Source of the DNA: an uncultured Pseudomonadota bacterium
GTDB taxonomy: Bacteria; Myxococcota_A; Polyangia; HGW-17
Length of the DNA stretch: 18,691 nt
Direction: 5' to 3'
Assembly (NCBI GenBank): GCA_938004375.1
Contig: CALKWH010000388.1
Span: 1-18,691 of the forward strand
Below, piece by piece: positions 7,883 through 14,699 of this stretch. The notes beneath the pieces are model-generated. The model saw only the letters and a program-made list of their open reading frames with translations. It was not told where the DNA came from and ran no database searches. Position numbers and translations under genes: made by a program. The first letter of the stretch is position 1. Each line of letters starts with the position of its first letter.

Positions 7883-9352
7883 ATGATGCAGCGCTCTTTC
7901 TTTTTCCTGATGTGTCTCGGACTCACCCTCTCCCTGGCCGCCTGTGACGACGACCCCAAGCCCAAGGGTATGGGTTCACCGTGCACCCTCGACACCGACT
8001 GCTCCGGGCTGTGCAACCTGGGGCTCCCCGACGGGATGTGCGTGATCCCCTGTGACGAGGCCACCCCCTGCAAGACGGGCGAATGCATCCAGTTCAGCGA
8101 GACCGTGTCCTATTGCATGCCTTCGTGCGAGGTCAACACCGACTGCCGCGATGGCTACACCTGCTGGTCCAACCACTGCCGCCCGCTGGCCTCCCTGGGC
8201 GAGTTCTGCGAGGAGCTCGAGGACTGCAAGTTGTGCGAGAACGACGCCGCCTGCCCGGACGGCGCGCTGGTGGGTTGCCGCGAGGGTGTCTGCTCGGTCG
8301 AGTGTGACAACCACGTGACCTGCCCGATGGGCACCTACTGCGGCTACTCCGACGACGCCTACTGGTGCGTCCCCGTGGACTTCGAGACCGGCCCGGGCGG
8401 CCCCGGCGACTCCTGCGCGAGCGAGCCCTGCGCCGACGGCTTCGACTGCGTCTCCACGGTCGCCGAGGATGCGCTGGCCTATTGTACGATGGGCTGCACC
8501 ACCGGCCGCGACTGCCCGCCAGACATGGTCTGCCGCGACCCGGGTGACGGGACGCCCGTCTGCCTGCCCCGCGACTTCTGCGAGACTTGCGACCTGGACC
8601 TGCAGTGCGGCTATCAGACCGACCGCTGCGTGGCCACGGATCCCGCCGTCGAGGAAGGCGGCCGCTACTGCTCCCGGTTGTGCGATCCCGACCGCGCCTC
8701 CTCCTGCCCGCTGGACAGCCACTGCGCCGAGGCCTTCTACTGCGAGAGCCAGGGCGCCTGGGTCGCCGACTGCACGTGGTGCGAGGGCACCTGCGAGCCC
8801 GGCTCCCCGGTCACCTACCAGTGCTTCCACGACTACGGCACTTGCGTGGGCGAGGGCAACCTCTGCGAGCCCTGCCACGTCAACGACCAGTGCACCGACG
8901 GCTACTGCCTGAGCCTTCAGGGCGCCGACAACTACGTCTGCTCCATGCCGTGCGACCGCGACGTCTTCTGCCCCGACGGCTACCAGTGCCTCGAGGTCGC
9001 CGCCAACGACTTCCAGTGCATGCCGCGCACGGGCTCCTGCTCCGATCCGTCGGCGGCCGGCGAGCACTGCCGCGCCTGCTCCGAGTGGGCCGACTGCCTC
9101 CGCGGCGCCTGCCTGCCCCCGGACGGCAACGTGAACAACCAGTTCTACTGTCTCAACGAGTGCATCGACAGCAACGACTGCGACCCGTACTCCACCTGCC
9201 GCTCCCTATCTCTTGGCTCCTACGGCACCTACCCGACCAAGGTCTGCCTGCCCACGACCACCGTCTCTACCTGCCAGAACTGGATCACCTGCGACACGCA
9301 GTGTCCGGACGGCCCCGCCTCCTGCGCGTCCGGCCCGATCTACTGTCAGTAG
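7883..9352 (+). CDS. Large cysteine-rich lipoprotein (Dickkopf/EGF-like modules)
   Basis: This 489-residue predicted lipoprotein has signal peptide MMQRSFFFLMCLGLTLSLAAC with lipid-accepting Cys21. It then contains about 70 cysteines, roughly one in seven residues. They are arranged in loosely repeated units of the form C.(4-5).DC..G.C......C...C, for example CTLDTDCSGLC and CEVNTDCRDGYTCWSNHC. This resembles the Dickkopf/EGF-like cysteine-rich lipoproteins common in myxobacteria-like genomes, whose molecular role is unknown. All modules should be disulfide-bonded outside the cytoplasm. ATG 7883 is chosen because GGAGG lies 8 bp upstream and the signal peptide begins there; the frame is open further upstream, but that overlaps the divergent gene. 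It heads a + strand run, with the Smr gene 11 bp after its stop. It is not an enzyme by any visible motif. Confidence 0.87.
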   Translation: MMQRSFFFLMCLGLTLSLAACDDDPKPKGMGSPCTLDTDCSGLCNLGLPDGMCVIPCDEATPCKTGECIQFSETVSYCMPSCEVNTDCRDGYTCWSNHCRPLASLGEFCEELEDCKLCENDAACPDGALVGCREGVCSVECDNHVTCPMGTYCGYSDDAYWCVPVDFETGPGGPGDSCASEPCADGFDCVSTVAEDALAYCTMGCTTGRDCPPDMVCRDPGDGTPVCLPRDFCETCDLDLQCGYQTDRCVATDPAVEEGGRYCSRLCDPDRASSCPLDSHCAEAFYCESQGAWVADCTWCEGTCEPGSPVTYQCFHDYGTCVGEGNLCEPCHVNDQCTDGYCLSLQGADNYVCSMPCDRDVFCPDGYQCLEVAANDFQCMPRTGSCSDPSAAGEHCRACSEWADCLRGACLPPDGNVNNQFYCLNECIDSNDCDPYSTCRSLSLGSYGTYPTKVCLPTTTVSTCQNWITCDTQCPDGPASCASGPIYCQ

Positions 9353-9363
9353 AGCCCTTCGCC

Positions 9364-10098
9364 ATGACCCGTCGGAGCAGGAAATCCCGGTCGACCGGCG
9401 CGCCGACGGCCCCCGAACCCTACAAGCCCCCCGAGGAGCCCTTCTCGTCCCCCTTCGCCCAGGCGGCCGACCAACTGAAAAATGCCGTGCGAAAGCCGCC
9501 TCCCGCGAAGCCCTCGCCGCCTCCCGCGAAGCCCGCTCCGCCGCCCGAAGAGTCCGACGACGCGCTCCTGGCGCGCTACCTCGTGGGCGTGAAGCCGGTG
9601 GACGCCCCTGCACGGGTGGCCCCCGCGCCCCCGAAGCCGGTCGCCCCGCGCCCGCCGGCGGACGATCCCGAGTCGGCCCTGGCCGTCCTCTCGGATCTGG
9701 TCGAGGGCCGCGGCGAGTTCGACATCGAGTTCCTCGACGAGTTCGTCACCGGTCTCGCGCCCGGGGTGGACCGGCGCCTGCTCGATCAATTGAAGAAGGG
9801 CCAGTTCGCCGTCCAGGACCACCTGGACCTGCATGGCTTCACCTGGGCCGAGGCCCGCGAGGAGCTCCTGGGTTTCTTCGGTCGCGCCGCGCAGCAGCAG
9901 AAGCGCTGCGTGCTGATCATCCACGGCCGCGGCCTCCACTCGAAGACCGCCGTCCCCGCCCTGCGCGAAGGGCTGCTCGCCCTGTTGACACGCGGCCCGC
10001 TTCGGAAGAGAATCCTCGCATTCTCCACGGCGCGGCCCGTGGACGGGGGTCCCGGCAGCATGTACGTGCTGCTGCGTAGGCCACGGCAGGACGGATGA
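9364..10098 (+). CDS. Smr (small MutS-related) domain protein
   Basis: This 244-residue protein has a basic start, a Pro/Lys/Ala-rich disordered linker (about residues 16-100) and a C-terminal Smr domain with the hallmark motifs LDLHGFT (154-160), LIIHGRGLHS (184-193) and GGPGSMYVLLRR (228-239). Standalone Smr proteins are nucleases or nucleic-acid-binding proteins. E. coli SmrB cleaves mRNA at collided ribosomes, and MutS2 and SmrA carry the same domain. The DLHG and HGRG residues considered important for catalysis or binding are intact, so an active endonuclease is plausible. The preceding stop is 11 bp away and no strong ribosome site is seen. The next gene overlaps it by 4 bp (ATGA), indicating translational coupling. 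Confidence 0.92.
   Translation: MTRRSRKSRSTGAPTAPEPYKPPEEPFSSPFAQAADQLKNAVRKPPPAKPSPPPAKPAPPPEESDDALLARYLVGVKPVDAPARVAPAPPKPVAPRPPADDPESALAVLSDLVEGRGEFDIEFLDEFVTGLAPGVDRRLLDQLKKGQFAVQDHLDLHGFTWAEAREELLGFFGRAAQQQKRCVLIIHGRGLHSKTAVPALREGLLALLTRGPLRKRILAFSTARPVDGGPGSMYVLLRRPRQDG
9496..9537 (+). repeat. Tandem 21-nt duplication inside the Smr gene linker
   Basis: Two adjacent 21-base units (9496-9516 and 9517-9537) differ at two positions and encode PPPAKPS then PPPAKPA. A further PPP follows. This is a recent in-frame repeat expansion in a disordered linker, with no effect on the Smr domain. Confidence 0.8.
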
Positions 10099-10481
10099 TG
10101 GACTCGAAGCACCAGCACACGCCCACCGGCTTCTGCAGCCGCTGCGGCGTCACCCTCGCGGCCGACGTGCCCTCCACCGGGCTGCCGCTGATCTGCGCCG
10201 ACTGCGTCGAAGACATCGGCGGCCGCCCCTTCCACGCGCGGCCCGCTTTCGGCGCCTCCCGCGCCGGCGTCCTGTTCCACGTCGTCACCGCCCTGGGCGA
10301 GCTGGGTCCGCCGCGCAACCCGAAGTCCATCGATCGCTGGCCCCACACGGCCTTCCTCGTGTTGTGCGAGGGCCGCGAGTTCCGCTTCCCGTACTCGCGC
10401 TGGACGTTCCACGAGCGCATGCTCCCCGCCGTCGAGCGCATCGCCGAGCGGCTCGGGCGCGCGCTGATCTTCTACCGCTGA
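10095..10481 (+). CDS. Small zinc-ribbon-like hypothetical protein
   Basis: This 128-residue protein starts at ATG 10095, overlapping the Smr stop as ATGA; an ATG at 10098 would remove one Met. Two CxxC knuckles, CSRC (Cys14, Cys17) and CADC (Cys34, Cys37), make a probable zinc ribbon at the N terminus. The remainder is a basic/aromatic domain with RWPHTAFLVLCEG and FRFPYSRWTFHERMLPAVERI. I recognise no family. The zinc ribbon suggests a nucleic-acid or protein contact role. Its position between a Smr protein and a double phosphoribosyltransferase, with a 4-bp overlap and a 16-bp gap, marks it as a cotranslated part of that operon. There are no signal peptide or membrane segments, so it is cytoplasmic. 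Confidence 0.78.
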   Translation: MMDSKHQHTPTGFCSRCGVTLAADVPSTGLPLICADCVEDIGGRPFHARPAFGASRAGVLFHVVTALGELGPPRNPKSIDRWPHTAFLVLCEGREFRFPYSRWTFHERMLPAVERIAERLGRALIFYR

Positions 10482-10497
10482 CCCCCTGGAGTCCGTC

Positions 10498-11703
10498 ATG
10501 TCCGAGGTCCAGATCCTGCACATCTCCCCGCAACGCTTCCTCGAGATGAGCTTTTCGCTCGGCCGCAGGCTGTTCGAGTCCGGCATCCGGCCCAAACACA
10601 CCGTGTCGGTGTGGCGCGGCGGCACCCCGGTGGGCCTCGGCGTGGACGCCTTCTTCCGCAGCCGCGGCGTCTTCATGAACCACACCACCATCGCCACCGA
10701 GAGCTACACGGGCATCGGCCAGCAGGGTTCCGTGGTGGTGAAGGGCCTCGAGCACGTCATCGACGTGGTATGCCGCGAGGACGATCTGCTCATCCTCGAC
10801 GACGTGTACGAGAGCGGCCGCACCATCGAGGCCATCGTCGAGACGCTGCGCCGGCGCGCGCGGGCCAACTGCCCAGAGCGTATCGTGGTGGGCACGCTGC
10901 ACCACAAGCCCGAGAAACAGAAGTACCACGGCATCCCGCTGGTGGCCGTCGAGGAGCTCCCAGGCGAGGTCTGGATCGACTACCCCCACGAGCTCGCCGA
11001 CCTGGTGCAGGACGACCACCCCGACGATCCCCGCATCCGCAGCAAGGACCAGCGCACCTGGGACCTGCTCCACGGCCCGCCGGCGCCCGCGGCACCCTGG
11101 ACGGACGCGGCCCCATGGCATTGGCTCACCGCCCGCGAGGTCTACTACGACGCGGTCGGCCTCGCCCTGCAGATGGCCCGCGGCCACGGCTACGTCCCTG
11201 ACGTGCTCATCGCGCTGTGGCCCGGCGGCATCCACGCGGGCCTCCCCATCCACGAGGTCTACAAATACCTGCACAAGAAGGGCGAGACCGCGCGGGTCCC
11301 CGATCACGTGAGCCTGAACACCGCGCGCACCCACCAGTCCTTCCGCGACAACATCATCGGGTTGCCGTATCTGGTCGACCGCATCGAGGCGCATCACCAG
11401 GTCCTCATCGTCGACACCGCCTTCCGCTCCGGCCGGCTGATCTCGGACGTGATCACCAAGCTCAAGGAGCAGTTGCGCCGCAACCTCAGCCTGGACCGCC
11501 TGCGCGTGGCCACGCTCTACTTCAACCCCAAGGAGGACGCCACCTGGACCGTGAACCCGTTCGTCCGGGAGCCCCACTTCTACCGCCATCTGGTTCGCCA
11601 GACCTTGGTGTACCCGCACGCGGTCCACCGCCTGCCCGATCCCGTCGCCGACTGCCTGGCCGCCGCCCCCGGGCTGCACGACATCCTCTTCGCCGGGCGT
11701 TGA
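10498..11703 (+). CDS. Protein with two fused phosphoribosyltransferase domains (Gpt/HPRT-like)
   Basis: This 401-residue protein consists of two type-I phosphoribosyltransferase-like halves. Half one has VWRGGTPVG (38-46), the canonical PRPP-binding motif LLILDDVYESGRT (97-109) and VWIDYPHE (158-165). Half two repeats the layout: IALWPGGIHAGLP (238-250), a PRPP-like motif VLIVDTAFRSGRL (302-314) and LVYPHAV (370-376). In half two the second acidic residue of the DD pair is Thr. Purine phosphoribosyltransferases of this kind join PRPP to hypoxanthine, xanthine or guanine, or act as regulators. Single-domain members are about 150-200 residues, so 401 fits a duplication. GGAG lies 6 bp before ATG 10498. 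I infer that half one is catalytic and half two perhaps structural or regulatory; the substrate is unknown. Confidence 0.82.
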   Translation: MSEVQILHISPQRFLEMSFSLGRRLFESGIRPKHTVSVWRGGTPVGLGVDAFFRSRGVFMNHTTIATESYTGIGQQGSVVVKGLEHVIDVVCREDDLLILDDVYESGRTIEAIVETLRRRARANCPERIVVGTLHHKPEKQKYHGIPLVAVEELPGEVWIDYPHELADLVQDDHPDDPRIRSKDQRTWDLLHGPPAPAAPWTDAAPWHWLTAREVYYDAVGLALQMARGHGYVPDVLIALWPGGIHAGLPIHEVYKYLHKKGETARVPDHVSLNTARTHQSFRDNIIGLPYLVDRIEAHHQVLIVDTAFRSGRLISDVITKLKEQLRRNLSLDRLRVATLYFNPKEDATWTVNPFVREPHFYRHLVRQTLVYPHAVHRLPDPVADCLAAAPGLHDILFAGR

Positions 11704-11730
11704 CGCCTCACACCGGTCCCGTGGTCCGCC

Positions 11731-12405
11731 GTGATCTCCCGCCTCATCCCCTTTCTCCTCGCGCTCGCGTTCGCCGCGGCGCCCGCGTGCTTCCGCGACG
11801 AGCTCGAGCAGGCCGCCGAGCAGGCAGCTTGCCCCTGGTGGGGCTGCTCGGGGGACAACATCTGTCTCACGAACACCCGCACCTGCGTGCGCCCCTGTGA
11901 GGATGACACCGACTGCCCCGCCGACTTCCTGTGCAAGGGTTATTTTCGCGACGTGACCACCTTCTCCGGGCGGGGGCGCCGGTTCTGCCGCAAGGCCGTG
12001 GCCACCGAGGGGACGGCCTGCGACCAGTTCGAGCGCGCCTGCGCCGCCGAGCTCACCTGCGTGGACGCCATCTGTCGCCGACGCTGCGAGACCGACGACG
12101 ACTGCGCCCGGAACATGCGCTGCCAGTTGACGGTGCTCTCGCCGGACAGCCTGGCCCCGGGTGCCGTATACAAGGTTTGCGTCCGCGCCGACCTGCAGGT
12201 GGGCGAGCCCTGCCGCCCCAACGTCGAGCCCCATTGCGGGCGCGGCGCGGTCTGCCTGTCGGACACCTGCCACCGCGAGTGCGCCACCGACGCCGACTGC
12301 CCCAAGGGTTTCTCCTGCGCGGGCAAGGGCTACTCGGGCTGGCGCGGCCGCTTGCGGTCCTCGACCCCCGGCGGCGCCCCCGATTTCCGCTACTGCACAA
12401 AGTGA
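11731..12405 (+). CDS. Cysteine-rich exported protein, probable lipoprotein
   Basis: This 224-residue protein starts at GTG 11731 with a signal peptide, MISRLIPFLLALAFAAAPAC. Cys20 may be lipid-modified, but APAC is a poor lipobox. The mature part has about 25 cysteines in modules like those of the 7883-9352 lipoprotein, such as CEDDTDCPADFLC, CETDDDCARNMRC and CATDADCPKGFSC. It has no enzymatic motif; a disulfide-stabilised envelope or surface protein is the likely role. It begins 27 bp after the phosphoribosyltransferase stop and lacks a clear ribosome site, suggesting coupling. A hairpin sits 19 bp after its stop, so it probably closes the operon. The GTG start is the only start codon giving a proper signal peptide. 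Confidence 0.8.
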   Translation: MISRLIPFLLALAFAAAPACFRDELEQAAEQAACPWWGCSGDNICLTNTRTCVRPCEDDTDCPADFLCKGYFRDVTTFSGRGRRFCRKAVATEGTACDQFERACAAELTCVDAICRRRCETDDDCARNMRCQLTVLSPDSLAPGAVYKVCVRADLQVGEPCRPNVEPHCGRGAVCLSDTCHRECATDADCPKGFSCAGKGYSGWRGRLRSSTPGGAPDFRYCTK

Positions 12406-12423
12406 CGTTGATGTCGGGGAGTG

Positions 12424-12440
12424 CGCGAGCTCTGCTCGCG
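12424..12440 (+). terminator. GC hairpin after the operon, possible terminator without T-tract
   Basis: CGCGAGC (12424-12430) and GCTCGCG (12434-12440) form a perfect 7-bp stem with loop TCT, 19 bp after the stop of the 11731-12405 gene. No run of T follows, so intrinsic termination is uncertain. The following 12441-12539 is lower in GC than the genes and I see nothing further in it. Confidence 0.4.
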
Positions 12441-12539
12441 TGTGGTCTGGTCCTGGGAAAGCGGTCAAATGACTCATGGGGGGTGAATAGTCAGCAACGA
12501 ACGAAAGATCCCACAGGGAGCAGCACTCTTTCTGGTCAG

Positions 12540-12567
12540 TTGACAAACGAGGTCCACACGGTACATT
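12540..12567 (+). promoter_or_regulatory. Sigma70-like promoter for the FGE-fold lipoprotein gene
   Basis: A perfect TTGACA -35 box (12540-12545) is followed after 16 bases by TACATT (12562-12567), a four-of-six -10 box. The distance to the start at 12599 leaves room for GGGGTGA (12584-12590), 8 bp before ATG. The preceding hairpin supports a new transcription unit here. Confidence 0.6.
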
Positions 12568-12598
12568 GAGCGACGAACTCAATGGGGTGAATCATCTC

Positions 12599-14689
12599 AT
12601 GTACAAGAACCTCTGTTTTCTCTGTGTTTTCTGTTTTCTCGCGCTGGCCTGCGACGCGGAGACCAAGTCGGTGGATACCTGCGGGGACGGGTTCCTCGAT
12701 CCCGGCGAATCCTGCGACGGCGACCAGATGACGGTGACGACCTGCTCGGCGCTGGGCTATTACGACCAGACGGATCCGCTGACCTGCAAGGCCGATTGCA
12801 CGTACGACCTGTCGGTGTGCACGGGGGGGCGCTGCGGAGACGGGTTGCTGCAGGTAGACCGAGGGGAGAAGTGCGACGGCGCGAACCTCGACGACCAGAC
12901 GTGTTCCTCGCAGGGGCTCGGCGGCGGGACCCTCTCGTGCAAGACCAACTGCCGCTTCGAGGTCTCGCGGTGCGAGCTGGCGGCCCAGTGCGGGGACAAC
13001 GTGGCGGCGAGCCCCTACGAGCCCTGCGACGGGACGGATCTGGACGACAAGACGTGTGCGGACCTGGGCTTCTTCGGCGGAATCCTGGCCTGCAGGTCGG
13101 ACTGTGCGGACTTCGACACCTCGGGGTGTTCGAACTGCGGGGACGGCCGGCTCGACGACGGGGAGGCCTGCGACGGCTCGGAGCTCGACGGACAGACCTG
13201 CGAGGGCCTCGGATACAGCGGCGGCGTTCTCGGCTGCACGGCGGCGTGCGCCTTCGACCTGACCCTGTGCGAGGTGCCGGTGTCCTGCGGCAACGGGCAG
13301 CTGGACACGGGCGAACAGTGCGATGGGACGAACCTTGACGGAAGGACCTGCACGAGCCAGGGCTTCTTCGATGGAGTCCTGGCGTGCAAACCGAACTGCA
13401 CCTTCGATACGTCGGGCTGCACGAACTGTGGCAACGGCCGGTTGGATGGAGGGGAGGCGTGCGACCAGTCGGAGCTGGGCGGGACGACCTGCGCGGACCT
13501 GGGGTACTCCCCGCGGGGCGGGACCCTTTCCTGCTCGGCGGCGTGCCGGTTCGACGAAACCGCGTGCGTGGCCAGGAGCGCGAACGCGGACCTCTCGGCG
13601 CTGACGTTGAGCGACGGATCCATGTCTCCCGTCTTCACTCCGTCCACGACCTCCTACTCCGTGTCCCTGCCGCTGGAGGCGGCGACCCTGACGGTGACGG
13701 GGATCGCCGCGGACGCGCCCTGGGCGACGGTGGACGTGTCCCCCGCGCAGCCGATGGCGCTCGTCGTGGGCGCAAACCCGGCGACGGTGACGGTGACGGC
13801 CGAAGACGGGACCCAGCAGGCTTACACGGTGACGGTGACGCGGCAGACGACGAACGACTACCTCTCGCCCAACATCGGGACCCTGGTTCACGTCCCCGCC
13901 GGTACGTTCCAGCGGGACGCGACGGCGACGAACCTGAGCACGGTGTCGGCGTTCCGCATGAGCCGATACGAGATCACGCGGTCCCAGTGGGTCGCGGTGA
14001 CGGGTTGGGCGGATCCGAGCACCCCGCAGTATTCCGGCGGGCAGACCGATCCCGTACAGAACGTGAGCTGGTACGACGCCATCGCGTTCTGCAACAAGTT
14101 GAGCCTCCTGGAAGGACTGACCCCGGTGTATTCCGTGAGCGGGGTCGATTTCGGCACCCTCACGTACGCCCAGATCCCGGAGGTCCCCAACCACCCGGCC
14201 TGGGACGCCGCGGTCGCGGCCTGGGACGCGAACGGGTACCGGCTGCCGACGGACCTGGAGTGGACGTGGGCGGCCATGGGCGCGGACACTGCGGCCCCCG
14301 GGGCGGTGAACACCACCGGCTACGCGAAGGCGTTCGCCGGGAGCACGGGGATCAACGCCATCGGTGACTTCGCGGTGTTCGGCTACCACACCTCCGAGGC
14401 GGGCCGCACGTTGACCGAGCGGACGAACCAGGTGGGATCGAAACTGGCGAACGAACTGGGGATCCACGACCTCTCCGGGAACATCGCGGAGTGGGTCTGG
14501 GATTGGTACGGGACGGTTCCGGCCGGGACCCTGACTGACTATCGGGGGCCGGCCTCGGGCACCGAGCGCGCGGCCGGGCGCGGGAGCGGATGGGGGTCGA
14601 GCGCGTCCTACTGCACCGTGACTTTCCGGTATGCCGGAGAACCCAGCTTCCGGTTCTACACCAACGGCCTCCGGGTGGTCCGCCGCTAA
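12599..14689 (+). CDS. Modular lipoprotein: CGDG repeats, cadherin-like sandwich, FGE/SUMF1-fold domain
   Basis: This 696-residue predicted lipoprotein has signal MYKNLCFLCVFCFLALAC, Cys18. Residues 28-323 are six cysteine repeats (CGDGxLDxGExCDGxxL, then TC..LG..GG.L.C...C.FD...C). Residues about 328-416 form a cadherin-like beta-sandwich (LSALTLSDGSMSPVFTPSTTSY onward is typical). Residues about 430-696 have the formylglycine-generating-enzyme/SUMF1 fold, with VHVPAGTF, NVSWYDAIAFCNKL, YRLPTDLEW, DLSGNIAEWVWDWYG and GLRVVRR. FGE oxidises a sulfatase Cys using two copper-binding cysteines five residues apart. Here Cys672 in SASYC is kept, but the position five before it is Ser667, so FGE chemistry is unlikely. 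No sulfatase gene is nearby. It more likely binds ligands or partners at the surface. ATG 12599 has GGGGTGA 8 bp upstream; an earlier in-frame TTG at 12566 would fall inside the promoter and spoil the signal peptide. Confidence 0.9.
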   Translation: MYKNLCFLCVFCFLALACDAETKSVDTCGDGFLDPGESCDGDQMTVTTCSALGYYDQTDPLTCKADCTYDLSVCTGGRCGDGLLQVDRGEKCDGANLDDQTCSSQGLGGGTLSCKTNCRFEVSRCELAAQCGDNVAASPYEPCDGTDLDDKTCADLGFFGGILACRSDCADFDTSGCSNCGDGRLDDGEACDGSELDGQTCEGLGYSGGVLGCTAACAFDLTLCEVPVSCGNGQLDTGEQCDGTNLDGRTCTSQGFFDGVLACKPNCTFDTSGCTNCGNGRLDGGEACDQSELGGTTCADLGYSPRGGTLSCSAACRFDETACVARSANADLSALTLSDGSMSPVFTPSTTSYSVSLPLEAATLTVTGIAADAPWATVDVSPAQPMALVVGANPATVTVTAEDGTQQAYTVTVTRQTTNDYLSPNIGTLVHVPAGTFQRDATATNLSTVSAFRMSRYEITRSQWVAVTGWADPSTPQYSGGQTDPVQNVSWYDAIAFCNKLSLLEGLTPVYSVSGVDFGTLTYAQIPEVPNHPAWDAAVAAWDANGYRLPTDLEWTWAAMGADTAAPGAVNTTGYAKAFAGSTGINAIGDFAVFGYHTSEAGRTLTERTNQVGSKLANELGIHDLSGNIAEWVWDWYGTVPAGTLTDYRGPASGTERAAGRGSGWGSSASYCTVTFRYAGEPSFRFYTNGLRVVRR
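12680..13567 (+). repeat. Six CGDG/CGNG cysteine repeats (coding)
   Basis: Six units of about 47-52 codons each start with CGDG, CGDN or CGNG and contain six cysteines in fixed order. They are diverged at the nucleotide level, so they are an old protein-module array. One related unit occurs at the N terminus of the protein encoded at 15606-17012. Confidence 0.85.
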
Positions 14690-14699
14690 GACCGTCGCC

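Noticed and set aside
9364..11703. Defence or toxin-antitoxin locus
   Set aside because: A Smr nuclease next to phosphoribosyltransferase domains is suggestive, but there is no recognised defence family, mobile element or composition shift, so it is kept only as a cautious operon hypothesis.
12411..12569. A 52-codon small open frame (MSGSARALLAC...) in the intergenic region
   Set aside because: Third codon positions are not G/C-biased, the 'signal peptide' would be too short, and it overlaps both the hairpin and the promoter.
10285..12582. A 765-codon minus-strand open frame across the phosphoribosyltransferase and cysteine-rich genes
   Set aside because: It has low-complexity composition and is antisense to three supported genes with recognisable motifs and spacing.
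12680..13567. CRISPR-like or DNA satellite array
   Set aside because: Units are in frame, differ in length and are diverged in DNA; they are conserved only as cysteine modules in protein.
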